Positions 36,417 through 45,784 of a stretch of 64,000 nt of DNA are shown here, piece after piece. The stretch comes from Alphaproteobacteria bacterium (lineage in GTDB: Bacteria > Pseudomonadota > Alphaproteobacteria > Micavibrionales > Micavibrionaceae). Positions within the stretch are counted from its first letter, which is position 1. Each line of letters starts with the position of its first letter. Where the stretch lies: NCBI GenBank assembly GCA_030432025.1, contig JAUIIA010000007.1, positions 1 to 64,000 on the forward strand, written 5' to 3'. Made by a program: the position numbers and the translations under genes. The notes under the pieces were generated by a model. It had not been told where the DNA came from. It did no database searches and saw only the letters and a list, made by a program, of their open reading frames with translations.

Positions 36417-37667
36417 ATTCCTAGGTATAAGTACAAAGCTATAAACTCTAAAGGTCGTCCTATTCGCGGGAACATTGCTGCGAATAGCGAAGTTGATCTT
36501 TATAAGCAGCTGCAGTCCGCGGGACTGGAGTTGATCGACTGTGCTGTCGTTGGTGAAGGTAAAGTAAAATCCTTCCAGTTGGGTCGCCAGAAAGTATCTC
36601 TTCGTGATGTTATCCAGCTTTTTGTGCAGATGGAACAAATGCAAAGCGCGGGTGTTCCTCTTCTCGATACTTTGTCGGATGTACGGGATTCTACTGAAAA
36701 CGATACTTTGCGTGACATTATGTCCGAAATTTTTCGTGATGTTTCTGACGGCTCTTCCTTGTCCGAGGCAATGAACAAACACCCCAAGATATTTAAGCCG
36801 CTTCACATCTCGCTTGTTGAGGCCGGTGAGGAAACAGGGGATTTGACCTCATCCTATTTGCAACTGATTAAATACCTTAAGTGGGTGGATGTGATTCAGG
36901 CCAAGATTAAAAAAGCGACACGCTACCCGATGATTGTTACGGCTGTAGTCTTGTTGACCATTACCTTCATGATGAGCCTTGTCGTGCCACAGATTGTTGG
37001 CTTCTTGAAGTTTTTGGACTTGGAGTTGCCGTGGTTTACCGTCGCGTTGATCAATACCTCCGACTTTTTTGTTAAGGAGCAGTTCAACATTTTGGGGATA
37101 CCTATTTATGGCGCGTTCATTGTGCTGTTTGTTCCGGCGTTTATCTACGCCGTGGTTGTAAGTTTAAGGAAGTCCTCAGACGGTTTTGCGTATAAGTATG
37201 ACGCAATGATGCTTGCTTCTCCGGTTATCGGGCCGCTTATCCGTAAAATTTCAATTGCGCGTTATTCGCAGACATTCGGCGCACTTTATGCCAGTGGTAT
37301 TGATGTTATTGGCGCGCTGGAAGCCTCGCGTTCAACTGTTACGAATCTGGTTATGCTAGATGCTATGGAATCTGTTGAGGGGCACGTAAAGGCCGGTAGC
37401 GCCTTATCTGAATCTTTTAATGCCAGTGGAGAATTTCCAAGTCTGGTCGTTCGTATGGTGAAGGTGGGCGAAGAGTCAGGTAACCTTACGCCTGTACTGG
37501 ATCAGGTGTCGGATTTTTACACACATGACGTGAATGAGGCTATTGAGGGCCTTATTGAGATGATTCAACCATTATTAACTGCTATACTGGGGTTAACGAT
37601 TGCTTGGATCGCGGCGGGCAGTCTCGGTCCGATTTATATGAACCTCGGTAACTTTATGCAATTCTAG
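36417..37667 (+). CDS. pilC: Type IV pilus platform protein (PilC/GspF family), ATT start
   Basis: 416 residues with two GspF domains (LRDVIQLFVQMEQMQSAGVP; ARYSQTFGALYASGIDV...GEESGNL) and three membrane segments. The ordinary start candidate is a TTG at 36531, but this would cut off 38 residues. The frame upstream reads PRYKYKAINSKGRPIRGN, the conserved start of the family. That frame is open back to a TAA at 36399 and holds no ATG, GTG or TTG. An ATT at 36417 stands where the initiator Met would be, 9 nt after a perfect GGAGG (36403-36407). So I take ATT as the start. A sequencing error (ATG to ATT) is the alternative. It follows pilB closely and forms the inner-membrane base of the pilus machine. 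Confidence 0.9.
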   Translation: MPRYKYKAINSKGRPIRGNIAANSEVDLYKQLQSAGLELIDCAVVGEGKVKSFQLGRQKVSLRDVIQLFVQMEQMQSAGVPLLDTLSDVRDSTENDTLRDIMSEIFRDVSDGSSLSEAMNKHPKIFKPLHISLVEAGEETGDLTSSYLQLIKYLKWVDVIQAKIKKATRYPMIVTAVVLLTITFMMSLVVPQIVGFLKFLDLELPWFTVALINTSDFFVKEQFNILGIPIYGAFIVLFVPAFIYAVVVSLRKSSDGFAYKYDAMMLASPVIGPLIRKISIARYSQTFGALYASGIDVIGALEASRSTVTNLVMLDAMESVEGHVKAGSALSESFNASGEFPSLVVRMVKVGEESGNLTPVLDQVSDFYTHDVNEAIEGLIEMIQPLLTAILGLTIAWIAAGSLGPIYMNLGNFMQF

Positions 37668-37677
37668 AGAAGTATTT

Positions 37678-39291
37678 ATGGCACTATCATTTTTAACACC
37701 TGCGAGAACTGTTCTCCTCGTCTCTGACGAGTTTTTGACGATATTCTCGATCAGCGCCAAGGGTGCCAAGTTGATCGAAACTGTGCCTTGGGGCGCGGAT
37801 AATTTCGAGAAAACAATTTCACGTATTATCGCTCGTGACTGTGGCAAGAAGCCTGTTCTGATCGTGAATGACATGGTTGAGCAGCATTATCGCAAAGAGC
37901 GTGTTGTGAAAACCGGTGTAACTTTCGTTGATAAATCGTCGATGGTTGCGCGTAAGTTGAATGTCGCATTCCCGAATTACAGTATCCGCGCAGCATATCC
38001 TCTGAAGGAAAAAATTCCGAAGACGGAGAGCCAACCCGCTGCGGATGTTTACATTTTCGCTGCCGTCGCCAATACGGATCAAATTACCCAGACCGTAAAC
38101 GCAACAAAGAAATCTTTGGCCTCTGTTGCCGGTTTTTGTCTCTTGCCCGTCGAGGCATCGGATATGGTCAAAAGCCTCTCCGTCAAAATGGCGAAGAAGG
38201 GGAAGAAGAAAAATGTCTGGTCGATCTTTATCGGTCAGCACCGTAACGGCAGCCTGCGTCAGGTTCTGACTAAAAACGGTGAGTTGGCACTTACGCGTAT
38301 GAGCCCGATGGTCGAAAGCGACCAAAATCCGGAAGTATGGGCGCAGGAACTGCTCAACGAATTTAAATCGACCATGAGCTACCTTAGCCGTTTTGGCTAT
38401 GACCCTGATGATGGTCTTGATGTTTTTGTGATGGCAAATCCGGCACCGGGTGAGGCTTTGCGCGCAATCGTTGATGTGGATTGCGATCTGCACATTATGA
38501 CGGTTGATGAGGCGGCCAAAATTCTCGGCGTTAGCCTTGGTCCGCAAAGTGACGCTCGTTATGCTGACGCGCTGCATGTAGCTTGGGTCGGGCGAAAGAG
38601 CCGTTTTATCTTGCCTATGAAGGCTGCGGAAGTTGATGAGGTTTCGAAGCCGCGTCAAATCGCAATGGGGGCTGCGGTTCTGCTTTTTGCCGGATCGGCG
38701 TTTTTGGCATATCAGAACGCAACCAGCTACAGCGAGTTATCGTCCACAAATGAAGAGATAAACACGTTCAAACGTCAAAAAGCCCAGCTGGATGCACAGT
38801 ATGAGCGCGAGGTTCAAAGGCTGGCCGAGGTCGGTTTTGATGCCAAGTTGGTGCAAAGCTCTCTGGCCGTGTATGACGAGTTTGAAAAGGAAAAGATCGA
38901 AGTCCTGCAAGTCGTCAAGCAAGTCGGGAACGCCTTAGGTAAGGATTTGAGGATAGACAAAATCAATTTGAAACGTGCAGAAGAGCCGATTGTTGCCAAT
39001 CCTTTTAACAATTTCCAGGCAGGTGCTGACAAGAAAAAGCCGCTATATGAGGCGCGCATAACGATGACATACCCCTCAACGGCTGACGTCGATAAGGGGA
39101 ATAGGGAAGTCGCGAAGCTTCGTAATCGGATAAAGAGCCTCATGCCCGGCAATGAAGTTAAAGTCATTAAGGAGTTGCAGGACTTCAGCTATCAGGAAGG
39201 TATTGTCTCTGAAGCGGGGGATGTTGATACGCAAAATGCTCAGCAGGATTTTGTTGCTGAAATCGAGATTACAGGAATGTTGCAAGAATGA
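37678..39291 (+). CDS. Fused PilM/PilN-like (GspL/MshI-type) pilus assembly protein
   Basis: 537 residues. The first 320 residues are cytoplasmic and have an actin-like ATPase layout without clear nucleotide motifs (MALSFLTPARTVLLVSDEFL start). One membrane segment lies at about 329-347 (IAMGAAVLLFAGSAFLAY). A coiled coil (ELSSTNEEINTFKRQKAQLD) and a periplasmic ferredoxin-like domain follow. This is the plan of GspL or of PilM joined to PilN. It links the cytoplasmic ATPase to the periplasmic PilO-PilP complex. Its stop overlaps the start of the PilO-like gene (ATGA). Confidence 0.75.
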   Translation: MALSFLTPARTVLLVSDEFLTIFSISAKGAKLIETVPWGADNFEKTISRIIARDCGKKPVLIVNDMVEQHYRKERVVKTGVTFVDKSSMVARKLNVAFPNYSIRAAYPLKEKIPKTESQPAADVYIFAAVANTDQITQTVNATKKSLASVAGFCLLPVEASDMVKSLSVKMAKKGKKKNVWSIFIGQHRNGSLRQVLTKNGELALTRMSPMVESDQNPEVWAQELLNEFKSTMSYLSRFGYDPDDGLDVFVMANPAPGEALRAIVDVDCDLHIMTVDEAAKILGVSLGPQSDARYADALHVAWVGRKSRFILPMKAAEVDEVSKPRQIAMGAAVLLFAGSAFLAYQNATSYSELSSTNEEINTFKRQKAQLDAQYEREVQRLAEVGFDAKLVQSSLAVYDEFEKEKIEVLQVVKQVGNALGKDLRIDKINLKRAEEPIVANPFNNFQAGADKKKPLYEARITMTYPSTADVDKGNREVAKLRNRIKSLMPGNEVKVIKELQDFSYQEGIVSEAGDVDTQNAQQDFVAEIEITGMLQE

Positions 39292-39929
39292 TTGGTGTAT
39301 TAGGTATAAAACGAGTGATAGTGCTGGCTGCATTAGTGGCGCTAAATGCGTTGCTGGCGGCATCTGCCTATCTTTATCTAGCACCTGAAATTATTCAGCA
39401 AGGGCGACAGCTCAATGGTGTACGCGGTGAGGTGGCAACCTTGCGTAGCGATATAAGCCGTATGCAGGTCGAGTTCGAACAATTGGAAGACCAAAAGGCC
39501 GAATTCGAATTGTTGGCTGCCGATGGTTTCTTGCGTAAACAAAACCGTCGTCAGGCGGAACTGGTGTTCAACGAAATTCAGAAGCGTTCCGGCGTAACCA
39601 AAGCTGTGGCTAGTGTCGCCCCCGGCCTAATCGAAGATAATGAAGAGGCGGCTAAAGCGGGACATAAAATCCTTCGCAGCCCGATGAAAGTGAATATTCA
39701 GGCTGTAGATGATCTCAATGTTTATAATTATTTACATTTGATGGAGCATTACTTCCCCGGTTACGTCGAGGTCGAAGGTGTATTCATTGAAAGAAAAGCC
39801 CGCGTTACGGGAACAATTTTGAAGGCGATCGCTACCGGTCAAAATCCGACCCTGGTAGATGCTGAAATCAAACTGGTCTGGAAAACATTGATCTCTGAAG
39901 AAGAGATTCTCGAAAGGGAGCAAAACTAA
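39288..39929 (+). CDS. PilO-like pilus assembly protein
   Basis: 213 residues. One N-terminal membrane segment (VIVLAALVALNALLAASAYLYL), a coiled coil (VATLRSDISRMQVEFEQLED) and a periplasmic alpha/beta domain: the plan of PilO/GspM/MshJ. Sequence identity to these families is always low, so the call rests on topology and order (after PilM/N, before PilP). It starts inside the upstream stop and its stop shares TAATG with the next start; strong coupling suggests fixed stoichiometry. Confidence 0.7.
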   Translation: MIGVLGIKRVIVLAALVALNALLAASAYLYLAPEIIQQGRQLNGVRGEVATLRSDISRMQVEFEQLEDQKAEFELLAADGFLRKQNRRQAELVFNEIQKRSGVTKAVASVAPGLIEDNEEAAKAGHKILRSPMKVNIQAVDDLNVYNYLHLMEHYFPGYVEVEGVFIERKARVTGTILKAIATGQNPTLVDAEIKLVWKTLISEEEILEREQN

Positions 39930-40543
39930 TGCCGGTTAGAGTACAAACATGGCTGTTCTTCCTTACGTTGCTGGCTGTAGTCTCCGGCCTCGGTTTTAAT
40001 GTCTATGCGCAGAGTGCAGAAAGCGGTATCGACACAAGTGCTGAGGGGGCATCGGCACAACAACAAGCGCAAGATATCGAGGAAGAGCAAAACTTGTCAG
40101 GAACAGTCAGGGAAAGCTTTTCTGCAACCAAGCCGGTATTCAGGCCCAACGAATTCAACTCTCTGTTTTTCACGGCATGGGAAGTGCAGAATATCGACAG
40201 AATGCGTCGTATCGCGAATGAAAACAAAGGTAAGACGCGTGCGGTCACGAACATAGATGCCGGACAGGATTTTGATCCTATCAACAAGGTTAAGCCACCA
40301 CCCGAAAAGCGTGAAATTCGTCTTGCCGGAATTTTGTATAACGGTCCAGAAAGCTGGACGATTTGGTTGAATGAAAAACGTGTAACGCCTGATGCACTGC
40401 CTCAGGAAGTCATCGACCTGCGCGTTTACAAAGAATACATCGAATTCAAATGGATTGATGATTACACCAACCGTATTTATCCAGTCCGTCTACGCCCGCA
40501 TCAACGCTTCAACATGGATACACGTATCTTCCTACCCGGATAG
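39929..40543 (+). CDS. PilP-like periplasmic protein
   Basis: 204 residues. Signal sequence (WLFFLTLLAVVSGLGFNVYAQ, cut near 28), then about 90 residues of disordered linker rich in Gln, Glu and Ala. A C-terminal beta domain follows (REIRLAGILYNGPESWTIWL to RFNMDTRIFLPG) resembling the small HR/PilP domain that contacts the secretin. There is no lipobox Cys, unlike classic PilP; it may instead be compared with GspC or MshK. Position between the PilO-like and ABC genes supports the call. Confidence 0.65.
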   Translation: MPVRVQTWLFFLTLLAVVSGLGFNVYAQSAESGIDTSAEGASAQQQAQDIEEEQNLSGTVRESFSATKPVFRPNEFNSLFFTAWEVQNIDRMRRIANENKGKTRAVTNIDAGQDFDPINKVKPPPEKREIRLAGILYNGPESWTIWLNEKRVTPDALPQEVIDLRVYKEYIEFKWIDDYTNRIYPVRLRPHQRFNMDTRIFLPG

Positions 40544-40548
40544 AAGAA

Positions 40549-41292
40549 ATGAACACTGCTACTGCTGAAAAAGCTCTTTCTATTGAAGGCGTGCACGTCC
40601 TGTACGACAAGGTTAAGGCCGTTGAGCATATCAATCTAAACGTTGATAAGGGTGAGTTTTTTGGCCTCATCGGTTTGAATGGGGCAGGCAAAACCACTCT
40701 TATAAAAACAATTTTGGATTTGCGTAAGCAGGACGCCGGTAACGTAAAAGTGTTTGATAGCGATGTTGATGACAAAAAAGTCAAAGACAGGCTGGCTTTC
40801 TTGCCCGAACGTTTTGAACCATCATGGTTTTTAAGCGGTATGGAGTTTTTGCAATTCTCGGCATCGCTTTATAATCATCCACTCACCGAAGAAGAATGTA
40901 TCGAGGGCGCGAAACGTTTGGCCCTCGACACGGATGCTTTAAAACGCCGCGTACACACTTATTCAAAAGGTATGCGGCAGAAGCTGGGCTTGCTGGGTAC
41001 AATTTTGACTGGCTGTGACTTCCTCATTCTCGACGAGCCTATGAGCGGCCTTGACCCTATAGCCCGTGCGCACGTGAAAGAATTGCTGCTCGAGACAAAA
41101 GGGCGCGGCGCGACCATTTTCCTCAGCTCGCACATTCTGGCTGATATGGATGAAATTTGTGACCGTGTGGCGATATTGTATGACAAACAAATTCTGTATG
41201 TGGGCAGCCCACAAGAATTTAAAGATCAAAACCAAAGCGAGACTCTTGAGCGCGCTTTTCTACATTTTATTGAGCAAAGGCAAGCAGCGTGA
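40549..41292 (+). CDS. ABC transporter ATP-binding protein in the pilus locus
   Basis: 247 residues. Walker A GLNGAGKTT, signature YSKGMRQKLGL (a variant LSGGQ, as in ABC-2 exporters), Walker B FLILDEPMSG and the His switch in FLSSHILADMDE. It lies five nt after the PilP-like gene and overlaps the next start (GTGA). No permease follows directly; the likely partner is at 47661, six genes on. In Myxococcus xanthus the pilus locus holds an ABC transporter, PilH and PilI, needed for pilus assembly; this ATPase could be the PilH counterpart. That identification is inferred. Confidence 0.85.
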   Translation: MNTATAEKALSIEGVHVLYDKVKAVEHINLNVDKGEFFGLIGLNGAGKTTLIKTILDLRKQDAGNVKVFDSDVDDKKVKDRLAFLPERFEPSWFLSGMEFLQFSASLYNHPLTEEECIEGAKRLALDTDALKRRVHTYSKGMRQKLGLLGTILTGCDFLILDEPMSGLDPIARAHVKELLLETKGRGATIFLSSHILADMDEICDRVAILYDKQILYVGSPQEFKDQNQSETLERAFLHFIEQRQAA

Positions 41293-42434
41293 TACATTAT
41301 ATAAAGAAGCAGTTATTTGATTCGCAGGGTATCCCTCCAACAACGTCCGTATCTAACATAATGTTTTTAAACTCGAAGTTATCAGCATCTAACAAACTCA
41401 GACTGTGCATATGCACAGTAGCAGTCTTGTGTGTAGTCTCGACGCCATCCTATTCTCAAGAAGAGTTCGATCTGGATTTTTCTGAAGACGGTGGTGAAAT
41501 TCAACAATTACTTCCCGATGGTGATGACACGGAAATGATGGACAGCTCTGCTGCCGACGCTCCTATGGAAGACGGTGCTGCTGAATCTGATTTACCTGAC
41601 GGCATTACTGTTGTTGACGAAATGGAGCAGATGCAGCCTGCCGAAGACCTTCCTGCACCTCAGGATCCTGCTGCAGATTTAACTGTTCCTGATATTCCAA
41701 GAACACAGACTGAAGAAACTGCCGCTGAAGAAAATCTGTTCTATGATGCTGAACAACTTGTGCCTGAGAGCGAGCTCTCCCGTACGGGCACACCGATTCA
41801 GGTCAATCCGGTATTTAACCCGGGTACACGTCTTGTGATTACACGTAAAACAGCCAATCCGGGAAGCCGTGAAGCGCAACTCGTTGCTGCTGAAAGAGCT
41901 TCTAAGTTAGGGCGCTTTGAATCCGCTCTTGAGATTTATAACGGTTTGTACGCGAAAAATAGCCGCGATCCTAACATCCTGCTGGGGCGGGCAATTACGT
42001 TGCAACGTCTGGGCCGCATTGATGAAGCCATCAACGCTTACGAAGAGATACTGGATATTCGTCCGAACAATCTGGAAGCACAGATTAATATGCAGGGTCT
42101 GCTGGGGCAGCGTTATCCGGCTGTTGCGCGACGTAACTTGATGGATATGTTCCGTGAAAACCCTGGAAATGTGCCTGTTTTGGCCCAGTTGGCGATGGTT
42201 GAAGCCAAGTTAGGTAATCACACAGACGCCATTAAATTCCTCGGTATTGCCGCTAGTATTGAACCGAATAATGCGAACCATATCTTCAATATGGCGATCG
42301 TTGCGGATCGTGCTGGAGAAAAGAAGCACGCAATTGAATATTACGAGCAGGCGTTAGAGATCGACACGCTCTATGGTGCCGGTAAAAGCATTCCGCGTGA
42401 TAGCGTATTCCAGAGACTTGCCGAGTTGCGGTAA
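41289..42434 (+). CDS. Exported TPR protein of the pilus locus
   Basis: 381 residues from GTG 41289 (in GTGA overlap with the ABC gene). An internal ATG at 41361 (residue 25) gives a more compact signal peptide (LRLCICTVAVLCVVSTPSYS) and may be the real start. About 130 acidic low-complexity residues follow. From about residue 200 come TPR repeats (ERASKLGRFESALEIYNGLY; AITLQRLGRIDEAINAYEEI; NIFNMAIVADRAGEKKHAIE-like). TPR proteins act as pilotins or scaffolds in pilus systems (PilF, MshN, Tgl); an equivalent role is likely. Confidence 0.75.
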   Translation: MIHYIKKQLFDSQGIPPTTSVSNIMFLNSKLSASNKLRLCICTVAVLCVVSTPSYSQEEFDLDFSEDGGEIQQLLPDGDDTEMMDSSAADAPMEDGAAESDLPDGITVVDEMEQMQPAEDLPAPQDPAADLTVPDIPRTQTEETAAEENLFYDAEQLVPESELSRTGTPIQVNPVFNPGTRLVITRKTANPGSREAQLVAAERASKLGRFESALEIYNGLYAKNSRDPNILLGRAITLQRLGRIDEAINAYEEILDIRPNNLEAQINMQGLLGQRYPAVARRNLMDMFRENPGNVPVLAQLAMVEAKLGNHTDAIKFLGIAASIEPNNANHIFNMAIVADRAGEKKHAIEYYEQALEIDTLYGAGKSIPRDSVFQRLAELR

Positions 42435-43258
42435 TGTTGTCCGTCTGGAGCAGCTCGCCATCTGATATCCTCTATATTCTTGAACTGACATTGGTAGTCT
42501 TGCTGGGGCTAGCGTTCGGCAGTTTTGCCACAATGATGGCGCATCGCGGCTATATTCTTAAATTCGGTAAAGGCTGGCAGGGCGATGATTCCAAAAGCAC
42601 CCGTTCTCAATGCCCGAAATGTCAGGCGAAACTAGGTGTATTTGATTTAATTCCCTTGCTCTCATGGTTGTTTCAGCGCGGTAAATGCCGTCATTGTAGA
42701 GCGCCGATATCGCCAGTATATCCGGCCATCGAGGTCAGTGTTCTGTTAATGTCGTTGTCTTTTTTCTTCTTGTACGGTTTCGAGCCTTTCGCGTTGCTGT
42801 TTTGTGTAATTGCAGCGTCCTCGATTCTGGTCGGGCTGGCTGTTTATGATTTACGCCATAAAATATTGCCGAACCAGATGGTGCTGGCACTGGCCATCCT
42901 TGGTTTGGTCTACAGGTTTTGGCCTTCTTCTTATGAGACGGGCATTAAACTGCAGGCGATTGAGTATCTGGGCGGAGCCGCTTTGTATGCAGTTCTGGCT
43001 TTTATCATGGGCTGGGTTATGCAGCTCTTGCTCAAAAAACAGGCTTTGGGCATGGGGGATGTGAAGTTTTTCGGCGCAGCGGGCCTATGGCTTGGCATCA
43101 GCCAACTCGGTGCTTTTTGCATTCTGAGCGGTGTTTTGGGCGTGGCGTTAGGAATAGGGTGGCAATATGTCATGAAAGAGAAAGTTTTTCCCTTCGGTCC
43201 GGCTCTTATTGCATCATTTTACGTGGTTTTATTGCTGAACGGTTCTCTTTTGCCCTAA
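42434..43258 (+). CDS. pilD: Prepilin peptidase / N-methyltransferase
   Basis: 274 residues, eight hydrophobic segments. An N-terminal zinc-binding loop with two CxxC pairs (CPKC and CRHC) marks the methyltransferase half. The catalytic Asp residues lie in GLAVYDLRHKILPN and in GMGDVKFFGAAGLWLG (the GxGDxK motif). It cuts the leader of prepilins at the Gly/Phe junction and methylates the new N-terminus; its substrate here should be the pilin at 50471. Its start shares TAATG with the stop of the TPR gene. Confidence 0.93.
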   Translation: MLSVWSSSPSDILYILELTLVVLLGLAFGSFATMMAHRGYILKFGKGWQGDDSKSTRSQCPKCQAKLGVFDLIPLLSWLFQRGKCRHCRAPISPVYPAIEVSVLLMSLSFFFLYGFEPFALLFCVIAASSILVGLAVYDLRHKILPNQMVLALAILGLVYRFWPSSYETGIKLQAIEYLGGAALYAVLAFIMGWVMQLLLKKQALGMGDVKFFGAAGLWLGISQLGAFCILSGVLGVALGIGWQYVMKEKVFPFGPALIASFYVVLLLNGSLLP

Positions 43259-43376
43259 AAAACGCTACACTTAATAAGGGTAAAATCTTTACCTTACATT
43301 TATAAAATTGCGATATAACTTGAAGAGCAAAAGACTTTTCACATCAATCGCTTAATCACACATAAGGAGAGCATCC

Positions 43377-44525
43377 TTGGATCTTACGCAATTACTAGCT
43401 TTTACTATGCAGAATGACGCATCTGACTTGCACTTGAGTGCGGGCAGCCCTCCGATCATTCGTTCTAGCGGCCAGCTGAAGCGCGTTAAGGCCGATCCTC
43501 TATCCAGTGAAGATATTCGTACGATGCTGTATTCGGTTATGACCGAGGAACAGCGCGCTGAATTTGAAAAGCACATGGAAATCGACTTTGCGATCGCCCT
43601 TGGTGAGAAAGCCCGTTTTCGTGTGAATGGTTTTACAACACGTCTCGGTGCATGTGCTGTTTTCCGTACAATTCCGACCGAAGTTCCAACCATGGAGCAG
43701 CTTGGTTTGCCGCCGGTTATGCGCCGTTTTGCGGAACTGGAGAAGGGGATCGTTCTGGTTACCGGTCCGACAGGTAGTGGTAAGTCCACAACGTTGGCTT
43801 CGATGATCAACCACATTAACCTGACGATGCCCAAGCACGTTTTGACGGTTGAGGATCCGGTTGAATTCTTCCACAAATCACAAAAAAGCCTGATCAACCA
43901 CCGTGAGGTGGGAACGGACACGAACTCCTTTGCCCGCGCGTTGAAAAGTGCACTACGCGAAGACCCGGACGTGATTCTAGTTGGTGAGATGCGTGACTAT
44001 GAAACAATCTCGTTGGCCCTAACCGCGGCGGAAACCGGGCACTTGGTGTTCGGTACCTTGCACTCCAACTCTGCTGCAAAAACCATTGACCGTATTATCG
44101 ACGTGTTCCCGACAGGGGATAAGGAAATGGTTCGTGCCATGGTCGCAAGTTCACTGCAGGGTGTCGTTGCACAGACGCTTTTAAGACGTTCCGATAAGGG
44201 GCGTGTTAGTGCGTTCGAAATTCTGGTCGGAACTAACGCTGTTCGAAACTTGATTCGTGAAAACCAGATCCCGCAAATGTATTCCATGATGCAAACAGGT
44301 CAACGCTACGGCATGATCACCATGCAGGATGCGATTGCCGACCTTTTTGAAGCCGGAATTATCGATAAGGACGAAGCACGTCGCGCAACTCTGGCGACAA
44401 CCGACGAAGAGGATGAAGACGGTGAATACGCTGCGGCATCTCTTGGTGGCGGTAAGATTGGCGCACAGCAGACGGTAGACCCGACTTCAAGCGGCGGTAA
44501 CAGCGAAGAAGGGTACTCGTTCTAA
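43377..44525 (+). CDS. pilT: Pilus retraction ATPase PilT
   Basis: 382 residues. Walker A GPTGSGKSTTLAS, Asp box TVEDPVEFFH, Walker B EDPDVILVGEMRD, and the His box GTLHSNSAAKTIDRIIDVFP, which is diagnostic of PilT. It depolymerises the pilus for twitching. It starts at TTG 43377 with AAGGAGA 8 nt upstream; no ATG lies near. The gap of 118 bp after pilD suggests its own promoter. The last 40 residues are low complexity. Confidence 0.92.
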   Translation: MDLTQLLAFTMQNDASDLHLSAGSPPIIRSSGQLKRVKADPLSSEDIRTMLYSVMTEEQRAEFEKHMEIDFAIALGEKARFRVNGFTTRLGACAVFRTIPTEVPTMEQLGLPPVMRRFAELEKGIVLVTGPTGSGKSTTLASMINHINLTMPKHVLTVEDPVEFFHKSQKSLINHREVGTDTNSFARALKSALREDPDVILVGEMRDYETISLALTAAETGHLVFGTLHSNSAAKTIDRIIDVFPTGDKEMVRAMVASSLQGVVAQTLLRRSDKGRVSAFEILVGTNAVRNLIRENQIPQMYSMMQTGQRYGMITMQDAIADLFEAGIIDKDEARRATLATTDEEDEDGEYAAASLGGGKIGAQQTVDPTSSGGNSEEGYSF

Positions 44526-44527
44526 AA

Positions 44528-45676
44528 ATGTCTGAAGTTCCCGCAATTCTCGATTACCTCATTAAAATGGGGCAAAACAAGGCCAGTGACCTATACCTCA
44601 CTGTTGGTACGAAACCCACGATGCGTGTGGAAGAGAAAATGGTGCCGGCGTCGGAGGCGGTTCTAACAATTCAGAACATCGAAGGTATCCTCAGTGCCAT
44701 GCTTACAAACCGTCAAAAGCGCGAGTTTGATGGTACTAATGAATTGAATACCGCCTTGGACATGGGTGAGCATGGGCGTTTCCGCGTCAATGTTATGAAG
44801 CAAAGGCAGCAGCCCGCATTGGTTATTCGCCGTATTGTTTCTGAAATTCCTAATTTCGCAGATCTTAAACTGCCTACTATTCTCGGCAATCTAGCGCTCG
44901 AAAGTCGCGGGCTGGTTCTTATTACGGGTATCACCGGTAGTGGTAAATCCACAACTCTGGCCTCTATGGTCGATCACCGCAATTCTGAGCGCGAAGGTCA
45001 TATCATTACGATTGAAGATCCGATCGAATATTATCACGAGCACAAGAGGTCTGTTGTTACGCAACGTGAAGTAGGTGTTGATACCGAATCTTACGCCATT
45101 GCGATGAAGAACTCTTTGCGCCAAAGGCCGGATGTGATTCTGGTTGGTGAGATACGAGACCGTGAAGTGATGGAGCAAGCGCTTACAATCACTGAGACAG
45201 GTCACTTGTGCCTTGCCACGATTCACACAACAAACGCGTATCAGGCGATTGAACGGATTGTGAACTTTTTCCCTGAGGATCTAACGCCACAGATTCGTTT
45301 GAATCTGGCGATGAACCTGAAAGCGATTATTTCCCAACGCTTGATTGCGGGCGTAGATGGAAACCTGGTTCCTGCTGTTGAGATCATGCTGAACCAAGGA
45401 CTGGTTAGAGAATTAATTCTGAAGGGTGAAATCACGAAAATCAAAGATGTGATGGAGCAGAACACCAATCTTGGTATGTGTACCTTTGACCAAAGCCTTA
45501 TGGACCTTTACCAGCGCGGGCTTATCAGCAAAGACACAGCCATTACAAACTCCGATAGACCATCTGATCTCAAGATCAAAATTCAGCAAATCGACCTTGC
45601 CGGAGAGACCGACAAATTTACAGGTGAGGAAGGTTTACGCAAAATCGACACATCGCGTATAACCTTTGGTGAATAG
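44528..45676 (+). CDS. pilU: PilU-like retraction ATPase
   Basis: 382 residues, 2 bp after pilT. Same overall fold, with Walker A GITGSGKSTT (Ile for the usual Pro), ITIEDPIEYYH, RPDVILVGEIRDREVMEQAL, a His box ATIHTTNAYQAIERIVNFFP and the NLAMNLKAIISQRL stretch seen in PilU. PilU assists PilT under load. Two retraction ATPases in tandem is the pattern of twitching bacteria such as Pseudomonas. Confidence 0.88.
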   Translation: MSEVPAILDYLIKMGQNKASDLYLTVGTKPTMRVEEKMVPASEAVLTIQNIEGILSAMLTNRQKREFDGTNELNTALDMGEHGRFRVNVMKQRQQPALVIRRIVSEIPNFADLKLPTILGNLALESRGLVLITGITGSGKSTTLASMVDHRNSEREGHIITIEDPIEYYHEHKRSVVTQREVGVDTESYAIAMKNSLRQRPDVILVGEIRDREVMEQALTITETGHLCLATIHTTNAYQAIERIVNFFPEDLTPQIRLNLAMNLKAIISQRLIAGVDGNLVPAVEIMLNQGLVRELILKGEITKIKDVMEQNTNLGMCTFDQSLMDLYQRGLISKDTAITNSDRPSDLKIKIQQIDLAGETDKFTGEEGLRKIDTSRITFGE

Positions 45677-45784
45677 TCTTGAATTAAAGCATTAAGCTCC
45701 CTTGCCGCAACGAGGGCGATGTGCTTTAATTTTAATACGCGTTTGCGTTCGTTAACGCTTCACTGCTCATATGAGGTTTTTTTC

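Noticed and set aside
36531-36533. TTG 36531 as the start of pilC
   Set aside because: It would remove 38 residues that match the conserved N-terminus of the family, and no Shine-Dalgarno lies before it.
37819-38658. 279-codon antisense frame in the PilM/N-like gene
   Set aside because: The opposite strand has clear pilus gene context, overlaps and domain layout; this frame has no start signal or family features.
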